Positions 27,158 through 35,946 of a DNA stretch of 64,000 nucleotides are shown one piece after another. Within the stretch, counting starts at the first letter, position 1, and every line of letters starts with the position of its first letter. The stretch is from an uncultured Eudoraea sp. GTDB lineage: Bacteria; Bacteroidota; Bacteroidia; Flavobacteriales; Flavobacteriaceae. The DNA lies in assembly GCF_947260015.1 (NCBI RefSeq), contig NZ_CAMYOM010000001.1, forward strand, positions 84,456 through 148,455, given 5' to 3'. The position numbers were made by a program, and so were the translations under genes. Below the pieces are notes generated by a model. That model saw only the letters and a list, made by a program, of their open reading frames with translations. It was not told the origin of the DNA and ran no database searches.

Positions 27158-28108
27158 ATGAAAATACTTGCTAACGACGGCATATCACAAAATGGAATTT
27201 CCGCATTAGAAGAAGCCGGATTCGAAGTAATCACAACCACGGTTGCCCAGGAACAACTTGTAGATTATATCAATGAAAATGATATTATAGGGATCCTGGT
27301 TAGAAGTGCTACTCAAGTACGTAAGGATATTATTGATAATTGCCCTTCTTTAAAGCTTATTGGCAGAGGTGGCGTTGGTATGGATAATATTGATGTAGCT
27401 TATGCCAAGGAAAAAGGCTTACATGTCATTAATACCCCGGCCGCTTCATCTGAATCTGTAGCCGAATTGGTTTTTGCTCATTTGTTTGGTGGGGTCCGAT
27501 TTCTATATGATGCCAATAGAAATATGCCTCTTGAAGGAGATAGCAATTTTAAAAAATTAAAAAAATCTTATGCTAAAGGTGTTGAGCTACGTGGCAAAAC
27601 CCTCGGAGTAATTGGATTTGGCAGGATAGGGCAAGCTACTGCAAAAATTGCCATTGGGATAGGTATGAATGTTATATTTCACGACCCTTTCTTGGATTCG
27701 GCAACTATTAAAGTGCCTTTCTTTGATGGGCAATCGGTTAGTTTCGATTTTGATAATAGACCCAAGGAAGAGGTACTGAGAGATTCAAATTTTATTACAG
27801 TGCATGTGCCTGCGCAAAAGGAATATGTAATTGGCAAAAGGGAATTTGATATAATGAAAGACGGGGTTGGTATAGTGAATGCAGCCAGAGGTGGTGTAAT
27901 TGATGAAGTTGCCCTTATTGAAGCTTTAGAGAGTGGAAAGATTGCTTTTGCCGGCCTCGATACGTTTGAATCTGAACCTACTCCTGAAATAAAGATTCTG
28001 ATGCATTCAAAGATTTCACTAACTCCCCATATTGGAGCGGCCACGGCTGAAGCCCAGGACCGTATTGGCCTGGAATTGGCTAATCAAATTATTACACTTT
28101 TAAAATAA
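27158..28108 (+). CDS. serA: D-3-phosphoglycerate dehydrogenase (short form)
   Basis: 316-residue NAD-dependent D-2-hydroxyacid dehydrogenase that opens serine synthesis. Motifs are GRGGVGMDNIDVAYAKEKG, NTPAASSESVAELVFAHL, the Rossmann LGVIGFGRIGQATAKIA, TVHVPAQKEYVIG, VNAARGGVIDE (catalytic Arg), AGLDTFESEP (Glu) and LTPHIGAATAEAQ (His). It has no C-terminal ACT domain, so no serine feedback site of the E. coli type. The track start at 27089 overlaps serC; ATG 27158, preceded by AGAGG, is preferred. No phosphatase gene serB is adjacent. Confidence 0.92.
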   Translation: MKILANDGISQNGISALEEAGFEVITTTVAQEQLVDYINENDIIGILVRSATQVRKDIIDNCPSLKLIGRGGVGMDNIDVAYAKEKGLHVINTPAASSESVAELVFAHLFGGVRFLYDANRNMPLEGDSNFKKLKKSYAKGVELRGKTLGVIGFGRIGQATAKIAIGIGMNVIFHDPFLDSATIKVPFFDGQSVSFDFDNRPKEEVLRDSNFITVHVPAQKEYVIGKREFDIMKDGVGIVNAARGGVIDEVALIEALESGKIAFAGLDTFESEPTPEIKILMHSKISLTPHIGAATAEAQDRIGLELANQIITLLK

Positions 28109-28224
28109 GCGACAGCTACTAACAAAAAATCATTGGTTTTAAATATTAAAAGTGATTTGATCCTCTTGGAGCATGAGCTTTTCAGTTATGTTCCTTAAGC
28201 TAATCATTGGATTTTTTCAAAAGC

Positions 28225-28878
28225 CTATTTCACAATTTGAATCTCTGATAGTGTTAAAAATATTTTGCCCGTTTTAGATCCTTCCTGCTTAATGACGTCC
28301 CGATCAACTTCCGTTTCCTTCCCCAGGAAACGTAAAGGTATTTTTACGCTATTAACCGTAAATTGCACCTCTATAGCTACCGGAAGAGCATCCATATAGT
28401 TTTGATAGCCCAAATAGGTAGTGAAAACTCCTTCTGTTTTAGAACTTATCTCTGATTTCATAATTCTTTTTGCCCCGACATCCATAAAAAGAGTGGCTAT
28501 GGAAAAGTTAGCTTTTGAGGATGTGGGAATTATATTAATAACCTTACATAAAACATCCTTATGATACTCTTCTCCCCTGTTTACGGTAATAAATGGATGT
28601 CTAAAGATTTCATTTAAGGTAAGATCCAAGCCTCGTTTAGGAAGCATAATAAAGTCGTCTGACGTAACTTTAGTAGATTCTCCCCATTTATACCGGACTT
28701 TTCCATATTTAGTTGGCATGTTAATAAAACTGATGTCCACATCCAATTCTATATTGGCATTAAAAGACTTTATAGAATCCATGCGCTTTTTTATTTGAAG
28801 GAGATCATTATCAATCTCCTGCCCGCTAATAAGGTTCAGACTTATAAAAAATATGCATATAAAACTTAATCTTTTCAT
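28225..28878 (-). CDS. Secreted LolA-fold-like protein, last gene of ABC operon
   Basis: 217 residues with a cleavable signal (MKRLSFICIFFISLNLISG). The mature part is a series of β-strands with LLQIKKRMDSIKSFNANIEL, KVRYKWGESTKV, LFMDVGAKRIMKSEISSK and IEVQFTVNSVKIPLRFLGKE, the general pattern of LolA/outer-membrane-lipoprotein-carrier-like curved β-sheets, though I do not see a defining motif. It starts inside the stop of the ABC permease gene (4 bp overlap), so it is translated from the same operon. It may bind a hydrophobic or lipid substrate outside the membrane (inference). Confidence 0.6.
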   Translation of the reverse strand: MKRLSFICIFFISLNLISGQEIDNDLLQIKKRMDSIKSFNANIELDVDISFINMPTKYGKVRYKWGESTKVTSDDFIMLPKRGLDLTLNEIFRHPFITVNRGEEYHKDVLCKVINIIPTSSKANFSIATLFMDVGAKRIMKSEISSKTEGVFTTYLGYQNYMDALPVAIEVQFTVNSVKIPLRFLGKETEVDRDVIKQEGSKTGKIFLTLSEIQIVK

Positions 28879-29708
28879 ACCTGAATGTCCCTTCTTTTAA
28901 AAATAATTATCCCAATTATCATAGTAATTAAGGTATAACCAAATAACATGAAATTTTTAAAGTAAATGGTAGAATACGGTATTTTATAATAGAAAAAATA
29001 TTGCCAGCTATCTGTCAATTTGGAAAAAAACAGTTCATTAAGGAATTCATTTTGAAAGTCGATCTTTAACAGCAGATTGCTGCATATTAAAAAAATAGCC
29101 GAAACGATCCAGGTCTTTGTGGCATCTTTTAATATAACCGCCAGTGTTAAACTTACTACCGAAAAGAAAATCATAGAATTGGCGCCGGAAATAAAGGCGT
29201 AGATAAGCCTGTAAAAAGCTTCATCCGATTCAAAAAAATTCAATCCATCCAAATACACAACTAAATCCCCTCTGCCAAAAATCCAGTAAGAGACAAAAAA
29301 AGTGCTAACCGCCAAAAGGAGCACAATTAATAGCGTAAATCCTATTGAAACAATATATTTACTTAAGATAAAATTCAGTTTATTCACCGGCTGAAGCAAA
29401 ACTGTTTCAAGGGTCCTGTCCTTATATTCAGAGGTAAGAAATCCTGAAATAATTATCATTAGTATTAAAGGGATATGAAACCACAACGAATTCAGGATCA
29501 GATAAATAATTAAGTTCCCATTTAGAAGATTGCCTTTGAACTCAAAAGAATCCTTCAGGTTAGCCAATAAAAGGTCTATTATTCCTGTACCCTGATAATA
29601 GGCACTAACAATTACAAATCCTTCTATAATAAGTATGGCAGCCAATGCATAAAGCGTTTTACTCTGCTTGCGGATTTTATATATTTCTGAGCGTATTAAG
29701 GATATCAT
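28875..29708 (-). CDS. ABC-2 type transporter permease
   Basis: 277-residue inner-membrane protein with about six helices. It begins MISLIRSEIYKIRKQSKTLY, the typical short cytoplasmic lead of ABC-2 permeases, and includes ISGFLTSEYKDRTLETVLLQPV, the conserved coupling segment of the NosY/ABC2_membrane_2 type. Works with the ATPase encoded directly upstream. Overlaps both neighbours by 4 bp (ATGA), indicating translational coupling. Substrate unknown. Confidence 0.85.
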   Translation of the reverse strand: MISLIRSEIYKIRKQSKTLYALAAILIIEGFVIVSAYYQGTGIIDLLLANLKDSFEFKGNLLNGNLIIYLILNSLWFHIPLILMIIISGFLTSEYKDRTLETVLLQPVNKLNFILSKYIVSIGFTLLIVLLLAVSTFFVSYWIFGRGDLVVYLDGLNFFESDEAFYRLIYAFISGANSMIFFSVVSLTLAVILKDATKTWIVSAIFLICSNLLLKIDFQNEFLNELFFSKLTDSWQYFFYYKIPYSTIYFKNFMLFGYTLITMIIGIIIFKRRDIQV

Positions 29709-30562
29709 ATTTTTCCTCCGCCAAATAAGGCTTTTAAATCTGTTTGCGGAATGCAGGCTGTTACTTCCTGCCCCTCTTCAATTAATTTTTGTAGAATCTC
29801 AGTAATGCTCATTGTTTCAGGAGATACAAAAACCGATTTATTTGAAAATATAGCATTGATATTTTGCAAAACTTCAGACATTTCCAAATTATTTCCCACA
29901 ATTTTGTAGGTGGTAACACTTTCATTAAGCAATTCTGCTGTGGGCCCTTTTTTTATTATTTCTCCCTCGTTAAGAACATAAAGAGTGTCGCATAAATCTG
30001 TTAATTCGTTTACAATATGAGATGAGATAATTATGGTAATTTGATTCTGGCTGCTAAGCTTTTTAATCAATTCATGAAGTGCTATAATCCCCATGGGATC
30101 TAAACCTGAAAAAGGTTCATCTAATACTATGCAATCAGGACTATTCAATAAGGCTATAGCCAGACCCAGCCGTTGTTTCATTCCAAGGGAATAATTTTTT
30201 ACTACATCTGTTCTTTTTGTCGAAAGACCAACCTGTTGCATAGATTGACTGTAAAGTTCTTTGGTAAGATTTAAACCCTGAATCTGGGCAAAAACTTTTA
30301 GATTTCCATAAGCAGAAAGATATCCGTATAAAGCTGGTTTCTCTATTATTCCACCAATTGGCTTTATTCCTTGTGAATTTATTTCTATACTTCCGCTGTC
30401 TGCCCTAATGAGGCCTAATAAGATTCGAAATAAAGTAGTCTTGCCTGCACCGTTGGCCCCGATAAGCCCATAGATTTTACCCTTATGACATTCTATTGTC
30501 ACATTTTTCAGTACTTCAAGTGAATCATAGGATTTGGAAATATTCCTGGCTTCAAGTATCAT
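29705..30562 (-). CDS. ABC transporter ATP-binding protein
   Basis: 285-residue ATPase of the ABC-2 exporter class. Walker A GLIGANGAGKTTLFRILLG, Q-loop GGIIEKPALYGYLSA, signature NYSLGMKQRLGLAIALL, Walker B CIVLDEPFSGLDPMG and H-switch IIISSHIVNELTDL are all present. A C-terminal ~70-residue domain (TYKIVGNNLEMSEVLQNI onward, ending TDLKALFGGGKI) follows, as in many NatA/bacitracin-type ATPases. Second gene of a four-gene operon with 4-bp overlaps. Confidence 0.93.
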   Translation of the reverse strand: MILEARNISKSYDSLEVLKNVTIECHKGKIYGLIGANGAGKTTLFRILLGLIRADSGSIEINSQGIKPIGGIIEKPALYGYLSAYGNLKVFAQIQGLNLTKELYSQSMQQVGLSTKRTDVVKNYSLGMKQRLGLAIALLNSPDCIVLDEPFSGLDPMGIIALHELIKKLSSQNQITIIISSHIVNELTDLCDTLYVLNEGEIIKKGPTAELLNESVTTYKIVGNNLEMSEVLQNINAIFSNKSVFVSPETMSITEILQKLIEEGQEVTACIPQTDLKALFGGGKI

Positions 30563-31101
30563 ATTGCCCTTTCCATATGTAGTCTCCTGTAGTCAAATCT
30601 GGAGATATAAACTTTTTCAAGAAATGTTCTTTCCCAAAAGTAATTTCGAATTAAAAATAGTGGGTCCTGAGCAATAAAATAAGGGATATAATGATACCAT
30701 TTTACTCCTACAGACCGAAAATAAGAAGTTATTTCATCATTATAACCCAGCTCTTCCGCAGCAACAATTGCCGCATTGCGTTGACATTTAGAGACAGAGT
30801 ACATATCAGCAATTCTGGAATTAAACCCGTGAACAAAAAAAAGATCTTTAGCCCTTTTATAATTTTGAAATCTTGACCAGCCGTCCATAATAACCAGAAA
30901 AATATGTACAAAAGAAAAAAGAAAACAACCAAGCCAAAAAGGTACCCAAAAGAGGGAAAATTGTTCCAAAGAAGCTTCAAATTGAACCCAATAGAACCAT
31001 GATTCCAATAGAAACAGTATCAAAGACCAATGCAATAGTCTTCCTACGCGTAAATAGGAAACCAGCGGATGAGGTTGAGCCGGAAGTTCTAAATAATTCA
31101 T
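30559..31101 (-). CDS. Membrane protein, first gene of ABC operon
   Basis: 180 residues with two hydrophobic segments in the first half (LLHWSLILFLLESWFYWVQF and FWVPFWLGCFLFSFVHIFLV) and a cytoplasmic-looking basic C-terminal half with RFQNYKRAKDLFFVHGFNSR and FDYRRLHMERAI. Not recognised as a known family. The track start (31107) is TTG; ATG 31101 fits better. A TATCTTTG box on the minus strand ends 3 bp before this ATG, so the mRNA may be nearly leaderless. Four-bp overlap with the ATPase gene places it in the ABC operon; it could be an accessory subunit. Confidence 0.65.
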   Translation of the reverse strand: MNYLELPAQPHPLVSYLRVGRLLHWSLILFLLESWFYWVQFEASLEQFSLFWVPFWLGCFLFSFVHIFLVIMDGWSRFQNYKRAKDLFFVHGFNSRIADMYSVSKCQRNAAIVAAEELGYNDEITSYFRSVGVKWYHYIPYFIAQDPLFLIRNYFWERTFLEKVYISRFDYRRLHMERAI

Positions 31102-31408
31102 ATGCAAAGATAACTAAAAACACAGTAATTTATTTTAAGGTACAGGCTATAAACCGATGAATAACCTTGTCTTTGAAGAGAATCCTTAAAGTTAAATATT
31201 ACAAAAATTCGTGTTTGAACCTCACTAGAAAGCTCATAAAAAGCAACCTAAATTAATAACATCAGTTATCAAAGAACATGATCTGTCCATTTATTCTAAA
31301 TTATAGGATTAACCATTATAGTTTTTGATTCTAATTTTTATAAAGACTTTTCTTTTTGAACAATTAGATTTTGTACATTACCATGATAAATAACAAAACA
31401 CTAAGTTA
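31102..31408. other. Divergent intergenic region, 307 bp
   Basis: Separates the leftward ABC operon from rightward DUF937. The only clear element is TATCTTTG on the minus strand at 31105-31112. No gene, terminator or long repeat seen; no exact TAnnTTTG box before DUF937. Confidence 0.5.
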
Positions 31409-32041
31409 ATGGAAGGATTATTAGATTTATTAAACAGTCCCATTGGGAAACAGGTAATAAGCGGTGTTGCAGGACAAACCGGACAAGCTGAAAACAAAAC
31501 AGCCGATGTATTGAGTATGGCTATGCCTTTACTATTGGGGGCAATGAAAAAAAATGTACGCACTCCCGATGGTGCACAGGGGTTGATGAATGCTTTATCT
31601 TCTAAACATGATGGAAGCATTCTTGATGATCTGGGTGGCCTATTTGGAGGTGGTGTGGATCAATCGGTTATGGATGATGGCGCAGGTATTTTAGGACATG
31701 TTTTTGGTGGCAAACAGGCAACTGTTGAGAACGCTTTAAGCCAGCGATCCGGGGTAGATGCAGGATCTGTTGCTAATATTTTAAAAATTGCAGCTCCACT
31801 TGTTATGGGTGTTTTAGCAAAACAAACGGCTGAAAATAAGGTTAGTGATGCGAGTGGAATGAATAATCTGCTGGGAAGTATGTTGGGTGGACAACCCGAG
31901 CAAAACCAAAGTCTTCTTACTACATTGTTGGATGCCGATGGAGATGGCAGTATACTTGACGATGTAGCCGGGATGGTTATGGGTGGTTCCAAAAAGAAAG
32001 GTGGTATGGGAGGCTTACTAGGTGGCCTTTTTGGAAAGTAA
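31409..32041 (+). CDS. DUF937 / YidB-like glycine-rich protein
   Basis: 210-residue soluble protein of the DUF937 family. It starts with MEGLLDLLNSPIGKQVISGV and has AMPLLLGAMKKN and IAAPLVMGVLAKQT, the repeated core of the family, with Gly-rich linkers. Two similar segments, HDGSILDDLGGLFGGG and DADGDGSILDDVAGMVMGG, suggest an internal duplication; the second contains an EF-hand-like DxDxDG loop. The C terminus is a Gly/Lys tail (KKKGGMGGLLGGLFGK). Function unknown. A strong terminator follows 30 bp downstream. Confidence 0.85.
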   Translation: MEGLLDLLNSPIGKQVISGVAGQTGQAENKTADVLSMAMPLLLGAMKKNVRTPDGAQGLMNALSSKHDGSILDDLGGLFGGGVDQSVMDDGAGILGHVFGGKQATVENALSQRSGVDAGSVANILKIAAPLVMGVLAKQTAENKVSDASGMNNLLGSMLGGQPEQNQSLLTTLLDADGDGSILDDVAGMVMGGSKKKGGMGGLLGGLFGK

Positions 32042-32069
32042 ATTTTAAGCTTTATCTTATATATTTAAC

Positions 32070-32101
32070 AAAACCATTTGTTTTTACAAATGGTTTTTTT
32101 T
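32070..32101 (+). terminator. Rho-independent terminator after DUF937 gene
   Basis: Perfect 11-bp stem AAAACCATTTG / CAAATGGTTTT with a 6-nt loop and a run of T residues. Confidence 0.9.
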
Positions 32102-32127
32102 GTATTTTATACTATAAAATTAATGCT

Positions 32128-32589
32128 ATGAAACTTAAAGCTATAATTAGAATTTTTTCCGTGTTGCTTTTGACAGTATTAATTATTCAATGTTCTGGTT
32201 CTAAGGCAGGTGTCGATATTTCGAAAGAAGAAAAGGAAGTATTTAATCAAAATATGAGTGACACCGTTACCATTAAGAACGATAGCCTGGAATTTGAAAT
32301 ATTAATTATGGACATCGGTTATAATACATGGCTCAATAGTATCGCAAGGCCAAGGGGATATTATACACAGGAATTTATGGAAAACAGAAATCAAATTTAT
32401 GTTATAAACTGGAATCAGCGGGTTTTAGATCCTTTTAAGTATGATCCTAATTTATATGAGTTGCAGATCAATTATTATCCCAATATTGATTATGGGTATG
32501 ATGTGAACTATGAACTTTATAATTATTTTATTTATTTTCAACGCAAATACAATCAACGCCTCGGACCGTTTGTACCACGAATAAATTGA
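32128..32589 (+). CDS. DUF6146-like lipoprotein
   Basis: 153-residue lipoprotein (MKLKAIIRIFSVLLLTVLIIQCSG, lipobox Cys near residue 22). The mature domain has LEFEILIMDIGYNTWLNSIARP, RGYYTQEFMENRNQIYVINWNQR and PNLYELQINYYPNIDYG, the pattern of the DUF6146 family of Flavobacteriaceae. Tyr/Asn-rich, β-type. The following DUF6787 gene begins 26 bp after its stop and is probably co-transcribed; the two are commonly adjacent. Function unknown. Confidence 0.75.
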   Translation: MKLKAIIRIFSVLLLTVLIIQCSGSKAGVDISKEEKEVFNQNMSDTVTIKNDSLEFEILIMDIGYNTWLNSIARPRGYYTQEFMENRNQIYVINWNQRVLDPFKYDPNLYELQINYYPNIDYGYDVNYELYNYFIYFQRKYNQRLGPFVPRIN

Positions 32590-32615
32590 ATATATTTACC
32601 CCGATTTTCTTTTTT

Positions 32616-32933
32616 ATGGATAAACTTAAAAAACGCTGGGGTATAGAATCCAGTTTTCAGCTCATCATAATTCTAATTGTATTCTCAATTACTGGTTCTG
32701 CAGCAGTATATATTGCAAAACCATTTCTTGAGTGGATAGGAGTGGAAAGAGGCAATTTTTCGGAAACATGGTGGAGTTCCTGGGCGTACTGGACTTTGAG
32801 AATATTGCTGATCTTCCCATTCTACCAAATTCTTTTGGTCCTGTTCGGATGGCTTTTTGGACAGTTTAAATTTTTCTGGAACTTTGAAAAGAAAATGTTG
32901 AATAGAATGGGATTGGGTTTTCTTTTTAAGTAA
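32616..32933 (+). CDS. DUF6787-like membrane protein
   Basis: 105 residues with two membrane helices (IIILIVFSITGSAAVYIA and LRILLIFPFYQILLVLFGWLF), MDKLKKRWGIESSFQ at the N terminus and FWNFEKKMLNRMG at the C terminus, matching my recollection of the DUF6787 family. The track begins at a TTG 10 codons upstream, overlapping the previous gene; ATG 32616 is the more natural start. Role unknown. Confidence 0.72.
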   Translation: MDKLKKRWGIESSFQLIIILIVFSITGSAAVYIAKPFLEWIGVERGNFSETWWSSWAYWTLRILLIFPFYQILLVLFGWLFGQFKFFWNFEKKMLNRMGLGFLFK

Positions 32934-32981
32934 ATTAATCTTTCCTTAACTTATCGCAATCGCTTTATTTGATTTCTTTGT

Positions 32982-33314
32982 ATGGTGGTAAATCAACAAC
33001 AAAAAATATCATTTTCAATAATTTCATTAGTTCTAATAGTCTTTTTGACGCTTCCTTCGGTTATTCAACTTTTACACGCGTCTAATCATTTGGTCATTAA
33101 CTGTGACAATACTTTTGAGTCACATATCCATTCCAAAGAATTTCATTGTGATTTTAATAAATTTAATTTTTCTCATCACTATTATGTACCCCTTTTTAAA
33201 ACACAATTAGTAGCCACTGTTTTAATAAAAAATGACTTTTCACATACTTATTTCTTCACTCCGGAATCAGATACTCCACTATTTTCTCTTAGAGCTCCAC
33301 CCATATTTTCGTAA
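32982..33314 (+). CDS. His/Cys-rich exported small protein paired with TonB receptor
   Basis: 110 residues: an N-terminal membrane/signal helix (ISFSIISLVLIVFLTLPSVIQ), then a short extracytoplasmic domain with LLHASNHLVINCDN, ESHIHSKEFHCDFNK and NFSHHYYV, and the end TPLFSLRAPPIFS. The dense His and two Cys suggest metal binding. Similar small proteins ending in a SLRxPP-type motif precede TonB-dependent receptors in other Flavobacteriaceae (from memory). It lies 36 bp before the receptor gene and is likely co-transcribed. A role in metal or metallophore uptake is inference. Confidence 0.65.
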   Translation: MVVNQQQKISFSIISLVLIVFLTLPSVIQLLHASNHLVINCDNTFESHIHSKEFHCDFNKFNFSHHYYVPLFKTQLVATVLIKNDFSHTYFFTPESDTPLFSLRAPPIFS

Positions 33315-33350
33315 CTCAATTTATTAGATTTTTTAATTTAAAAACAGGTT

Positions 33351-35600
33351 ATGAAAGTTTTATTTTCAATAATTATTCTATTAATTTATTTTAATAGCAA
33401 AGCACAATGCACAATTAAGGGGAGTATTTTTGCGGAAGATTCAAATAGCCCTTTAGAACAAGTTTCTGTATATCTCCCTCAATTGGAAAAAGGTGTGGTG
33501 ACAGGAGGCAATGGAGAATTTGTTTTGAATAATCTTCCGGTAGGGACCTATAAAATTGTAGCTTCTTTTATGGGATACCAAACATACTCTTCAACCATTA
33601 CACTTACTATGGGCACAACTACTTTGGATATTGTTCTCTCACCAAGTGCCATAGAAATGGAAGAAGTAATTTTATCTACGCCATTCCACAAATTACAACG
33701 TGAAAACGTAATGAAAGTAGAACAGGCAAAGGTTGAAACTTTAAGAAAGATGGGCGCCATAACTCTATCCGACGGAATTACCAATATTGCCGGAGTAGAA
33801 AGTGTTTCTACAGGTATTGGAATAGGAAAACCTGTAATCAGAGGTTTGAGTTCAAACAGAGTATTGGTATATTCTCAGGGTATTAGACTGGAGAACCAAC
33901 AATTTGGAGATGAACACGGTCTTGGCATAGGCGCAGCGGGTGTGGAAAGTGTGGAGGTCATTAAGGGTCCTGCCTCCCTACTTTACGGTTCTGATGCACT
34001 TGGGGGCGTACTTTTTTTAAATCCGGAACAATTTGCTAGTGCTAATTTAACGGAGGGCGATATTAATTTAAACTATTTTACCAACACTCAAGGCATAGCG
34101 GGGAATGCAGGTTTTAAGACTTCAGGTGAAAAATTTAAATTTCTAATTCGGGGATCATATTCCTCACACGCAGATTATAAAGGGGGAGATGACTTAAGGG
34201 TTACGAATTCCCGTTTTAAGGAATACGATTTGAAAACGGCTTTAGGCTATCAATTCGGCAGATTTAAAACGGAATTTCGCTATAATTTAAACAGCTCTGA
34301 TTTGGGAATCCCCGAAGAAATTGGCATACAGAGTTTAGGGCGAAAGCCAAACCTTCCCTACCAGAAAATAAACAATCACATATTAAGTTTAAAAAATGAC
34401 ATATTCTTTAAAACCTCCAGTCTGAGGGTAACTTTGGGATATATAGCCAACGACAGGAAAGAATTTGAAGAAGAGGAAGAGGATACAGATATGGCTTCTG
34501 ATGCTCCTGAAGAATTAAATCCAGCGCTGGATATGAACCTTTCAACATTCAGTTACAATATCCAATACAATTTACCCGTCATCAGTAAATTACAAACCAT
34601 TGCGGGGGTTCAAGGGATGAGCCAGCGCAACAAAAATTTTGGTGAGGAAGTGTTGATTCCCAATGCTACTACTAATGATATAGGAGTTTTGGCAACTTCC
34701 CACATCCACTTTGACAAAAGTGATGTACAGATTGGTTTACGATTTGATAACAGGTCCATAAAAGGTGAAGAAACCGGGGCAATGGACGAAGAAGGTTACA
34801 TTGCCGAATTGGACCGTAGTTTTAACAGCTTTAATGCAGCTTTGGGATATCGGATTGATATTGTGAAGCATCTTATTGGCAGAATAAATCTTGCCAGTGG
34901 TTTTAGAGCTCCGAATCTAGCAGAACTTACCTCAAACGGGGTGCATGAAGGAACTAACCGGTTTGAAATCGGAAATCCAAATCTGAAGAACGAAAAAAAC
35001 ATACAAACAGATATCTCACTGGAATACAGCAGCCAGCATTTTGAATTCTTCGCTAATGGTTTTTACAACATAATTAACGATTATATTTTTATTGAACCCA
35101 ATGGCGAATTTGTAGATGATAATCCGGTCTACAATTATATACAACAAAATGCCAATTTATACGGCGGAGAAATTGGATTTCATTTTCACCCACACCCGCT
35201 AGACTGGTTGCATGTGCAAAGCAGCTTTGAATCTGTAATAGGCAGATTGAATAATGATGACTACCTGCCACTGATACCGGCAAATAAATTAAGCAATACC
35301 ATTCGATTGGAATTTAATAATTCCCAAAAATGGATAACGAATAGTTATGCCTTTATCACTCTAAACACCACTTTTGATCAGAATAGAGTAGCCAACTTTG
35401 AAACACCTACTGAGGGTTATAATTTATTAAATATAGGACTAGGGGCAAGTCTCAAATTCTTTAAGAAAGATGCGGAAATAGAATTGACAGCTGTAAATAT
35501 CCTCAACAAAAATTATATTTCACATTTGTCAAGACTCAAAATAGATGATATTTCAAATATTGGGAGGAATATTAGCATTGGGATAAGCATTCCACTTTAG
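33351..35600 (+). CDS. TonB-dependent outer-membrane receptor
   Basis: 749 residues. A signal peptide (MKVLFSIIILLIYFNSKA) is followed by a carboxypeptidase-regulatory-like β-sandwich (residues ~20-105, EDSNSPLEQVSVYLPQLEKG, GTYKIVASFMGY), then the plug domain (NIAGVESVSTGIGIGKPVIRG, GVESVEVIKGPASLLYGSDALGGV) and a C-terminal 22-strand-type barrel (ASGFRAPNLAELTSNGVHEGT). An acidic extracellular-type stretch, EFEEEEEDTDMASD, and the preceding His-rich gene hint at a cation or metal complex as substrate. It is not SusC-like: no SusD gene follows. Its stop overlaps the convergent 97-residue gene. Confidence 0.88.
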   Translation: MKVLFSIIILLIYFNSKAQCTIKGSIFAEDSNSPLEQVSVYLPQLEKGVVTGGNGEFVLNNLPVGTYKIVASFMGYQTYSSTITLTMGTTTLDIVLSPSAIEMEEVILSTPFHKLQRENVMKVEQAKVETLRKMGAITLSDGITNIAGVESVSTGIGIGKPVIRGLSSNRVLVYSQGIRLENQQFGDEHGLGIGAAGVESVEVIKGPASLLYGSDALGGVLFLNPEQFASANLTEGDINLNYFTNTQGIAGNAGFKTSGEKFKFLIRGSYSSHADYKGGDDLRVTNSRFKEYDLKTALGYQFGRFKTEFRYNLNSSDLGIPEEIGIQSLGRKPNLPYQKINNHILSLKNDIFFKTSSLRVTLGYIANDRKEFEEEEEDTDMASDAPEELNPALDMNLSTFSYNIQYNLPVISKLQTIAGVQGMSQRNKNFGEEVLIPNATTNDIGVLATSHIHFDKSDVQIGLRFDNRSIKGEETGAMDEEGYIAELDRSFNSFNAALGYRIDIVKHLIGRINLASGFRAPNLAELTSNGVHEGTNRFEIGNPNLKNEKNIQTDISLEYSSQHFEFFANGFYNIINDYIFIEPNGEFVDDNPVYNYIQQNANLYGGEIGFHFHPHPLDWLHVQSSFESVIGRLNNDDYLPLIPANKLSNTIRLEFNNSQKWITNSYAFITLNTTFDQNRVANFETPTEGYNLLNIGLGASLKFFKKDAEIELTAVNILNKNYISHLSRLKIDDISNIGRNISIGISIPL

Positions 35601-35890
35601 TTTTCTTCCAAAGTTATTGTCTTATCTCTTTTTATTACATAAGTATAAAGCCACATTAAGGTGAAAGAAGGAATTATATCTAAACCAGGCACAATTTCTT
35701 CGATAAAAGCAATCAATCCGGCTATTTTTCCGGGATTCCCTTTGTACATTCTTGTCATTAACCAACCAGCTATGGGAGCCCAAATCAGGTCTGTGAATTC
35801 CCCAATACCTGGTAACATAAATGAAATCATTCCTATACCATCGAAAAGGAGCCCTAATAAAAGGAGTTGATATTTTTTATTTTTAATCAT
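35597..35890 (-). CDS. Small two/three-helix membrane protein
   Basis: 97 residues with hydrophobic helices in YQLLLLGLLFDGIGMISFMLPG, LIWAPIAGWLMTRMY and IIPSFTLMWLYTYVI. The motif FDGIGMISFMLPGIGEFTDLIWAPIAGWLM recurs in small Bacteroidota membrane proteins, for which I know no function. The stop codon is shared with the convergent TonB receptor gene through TTAG. No partner gene on the same strand before folE. Confidence 0.65.
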   Translation of the reverse strand: MIKNKKYQLLLLGLLFDGIGMISFMLPGIGEFTDLIWAPIAGWLMTRMYKGNPGKIAGLIAFIEEIVPGLDIIPSFTLMWLYTYVIKRDKTITLEEN

Positions 35891-35946
35891 TTAGAAATTG
35901 TAAATAAGTGTCCTATTCAATTTGTTTAACTATTTATGCGAAAAAA

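Noticed and set aside
27679-28044. 121-residue minus-strand ORF inside serA
   Set aside because: Antisense to fully conserved catalytic motifs of SerA.
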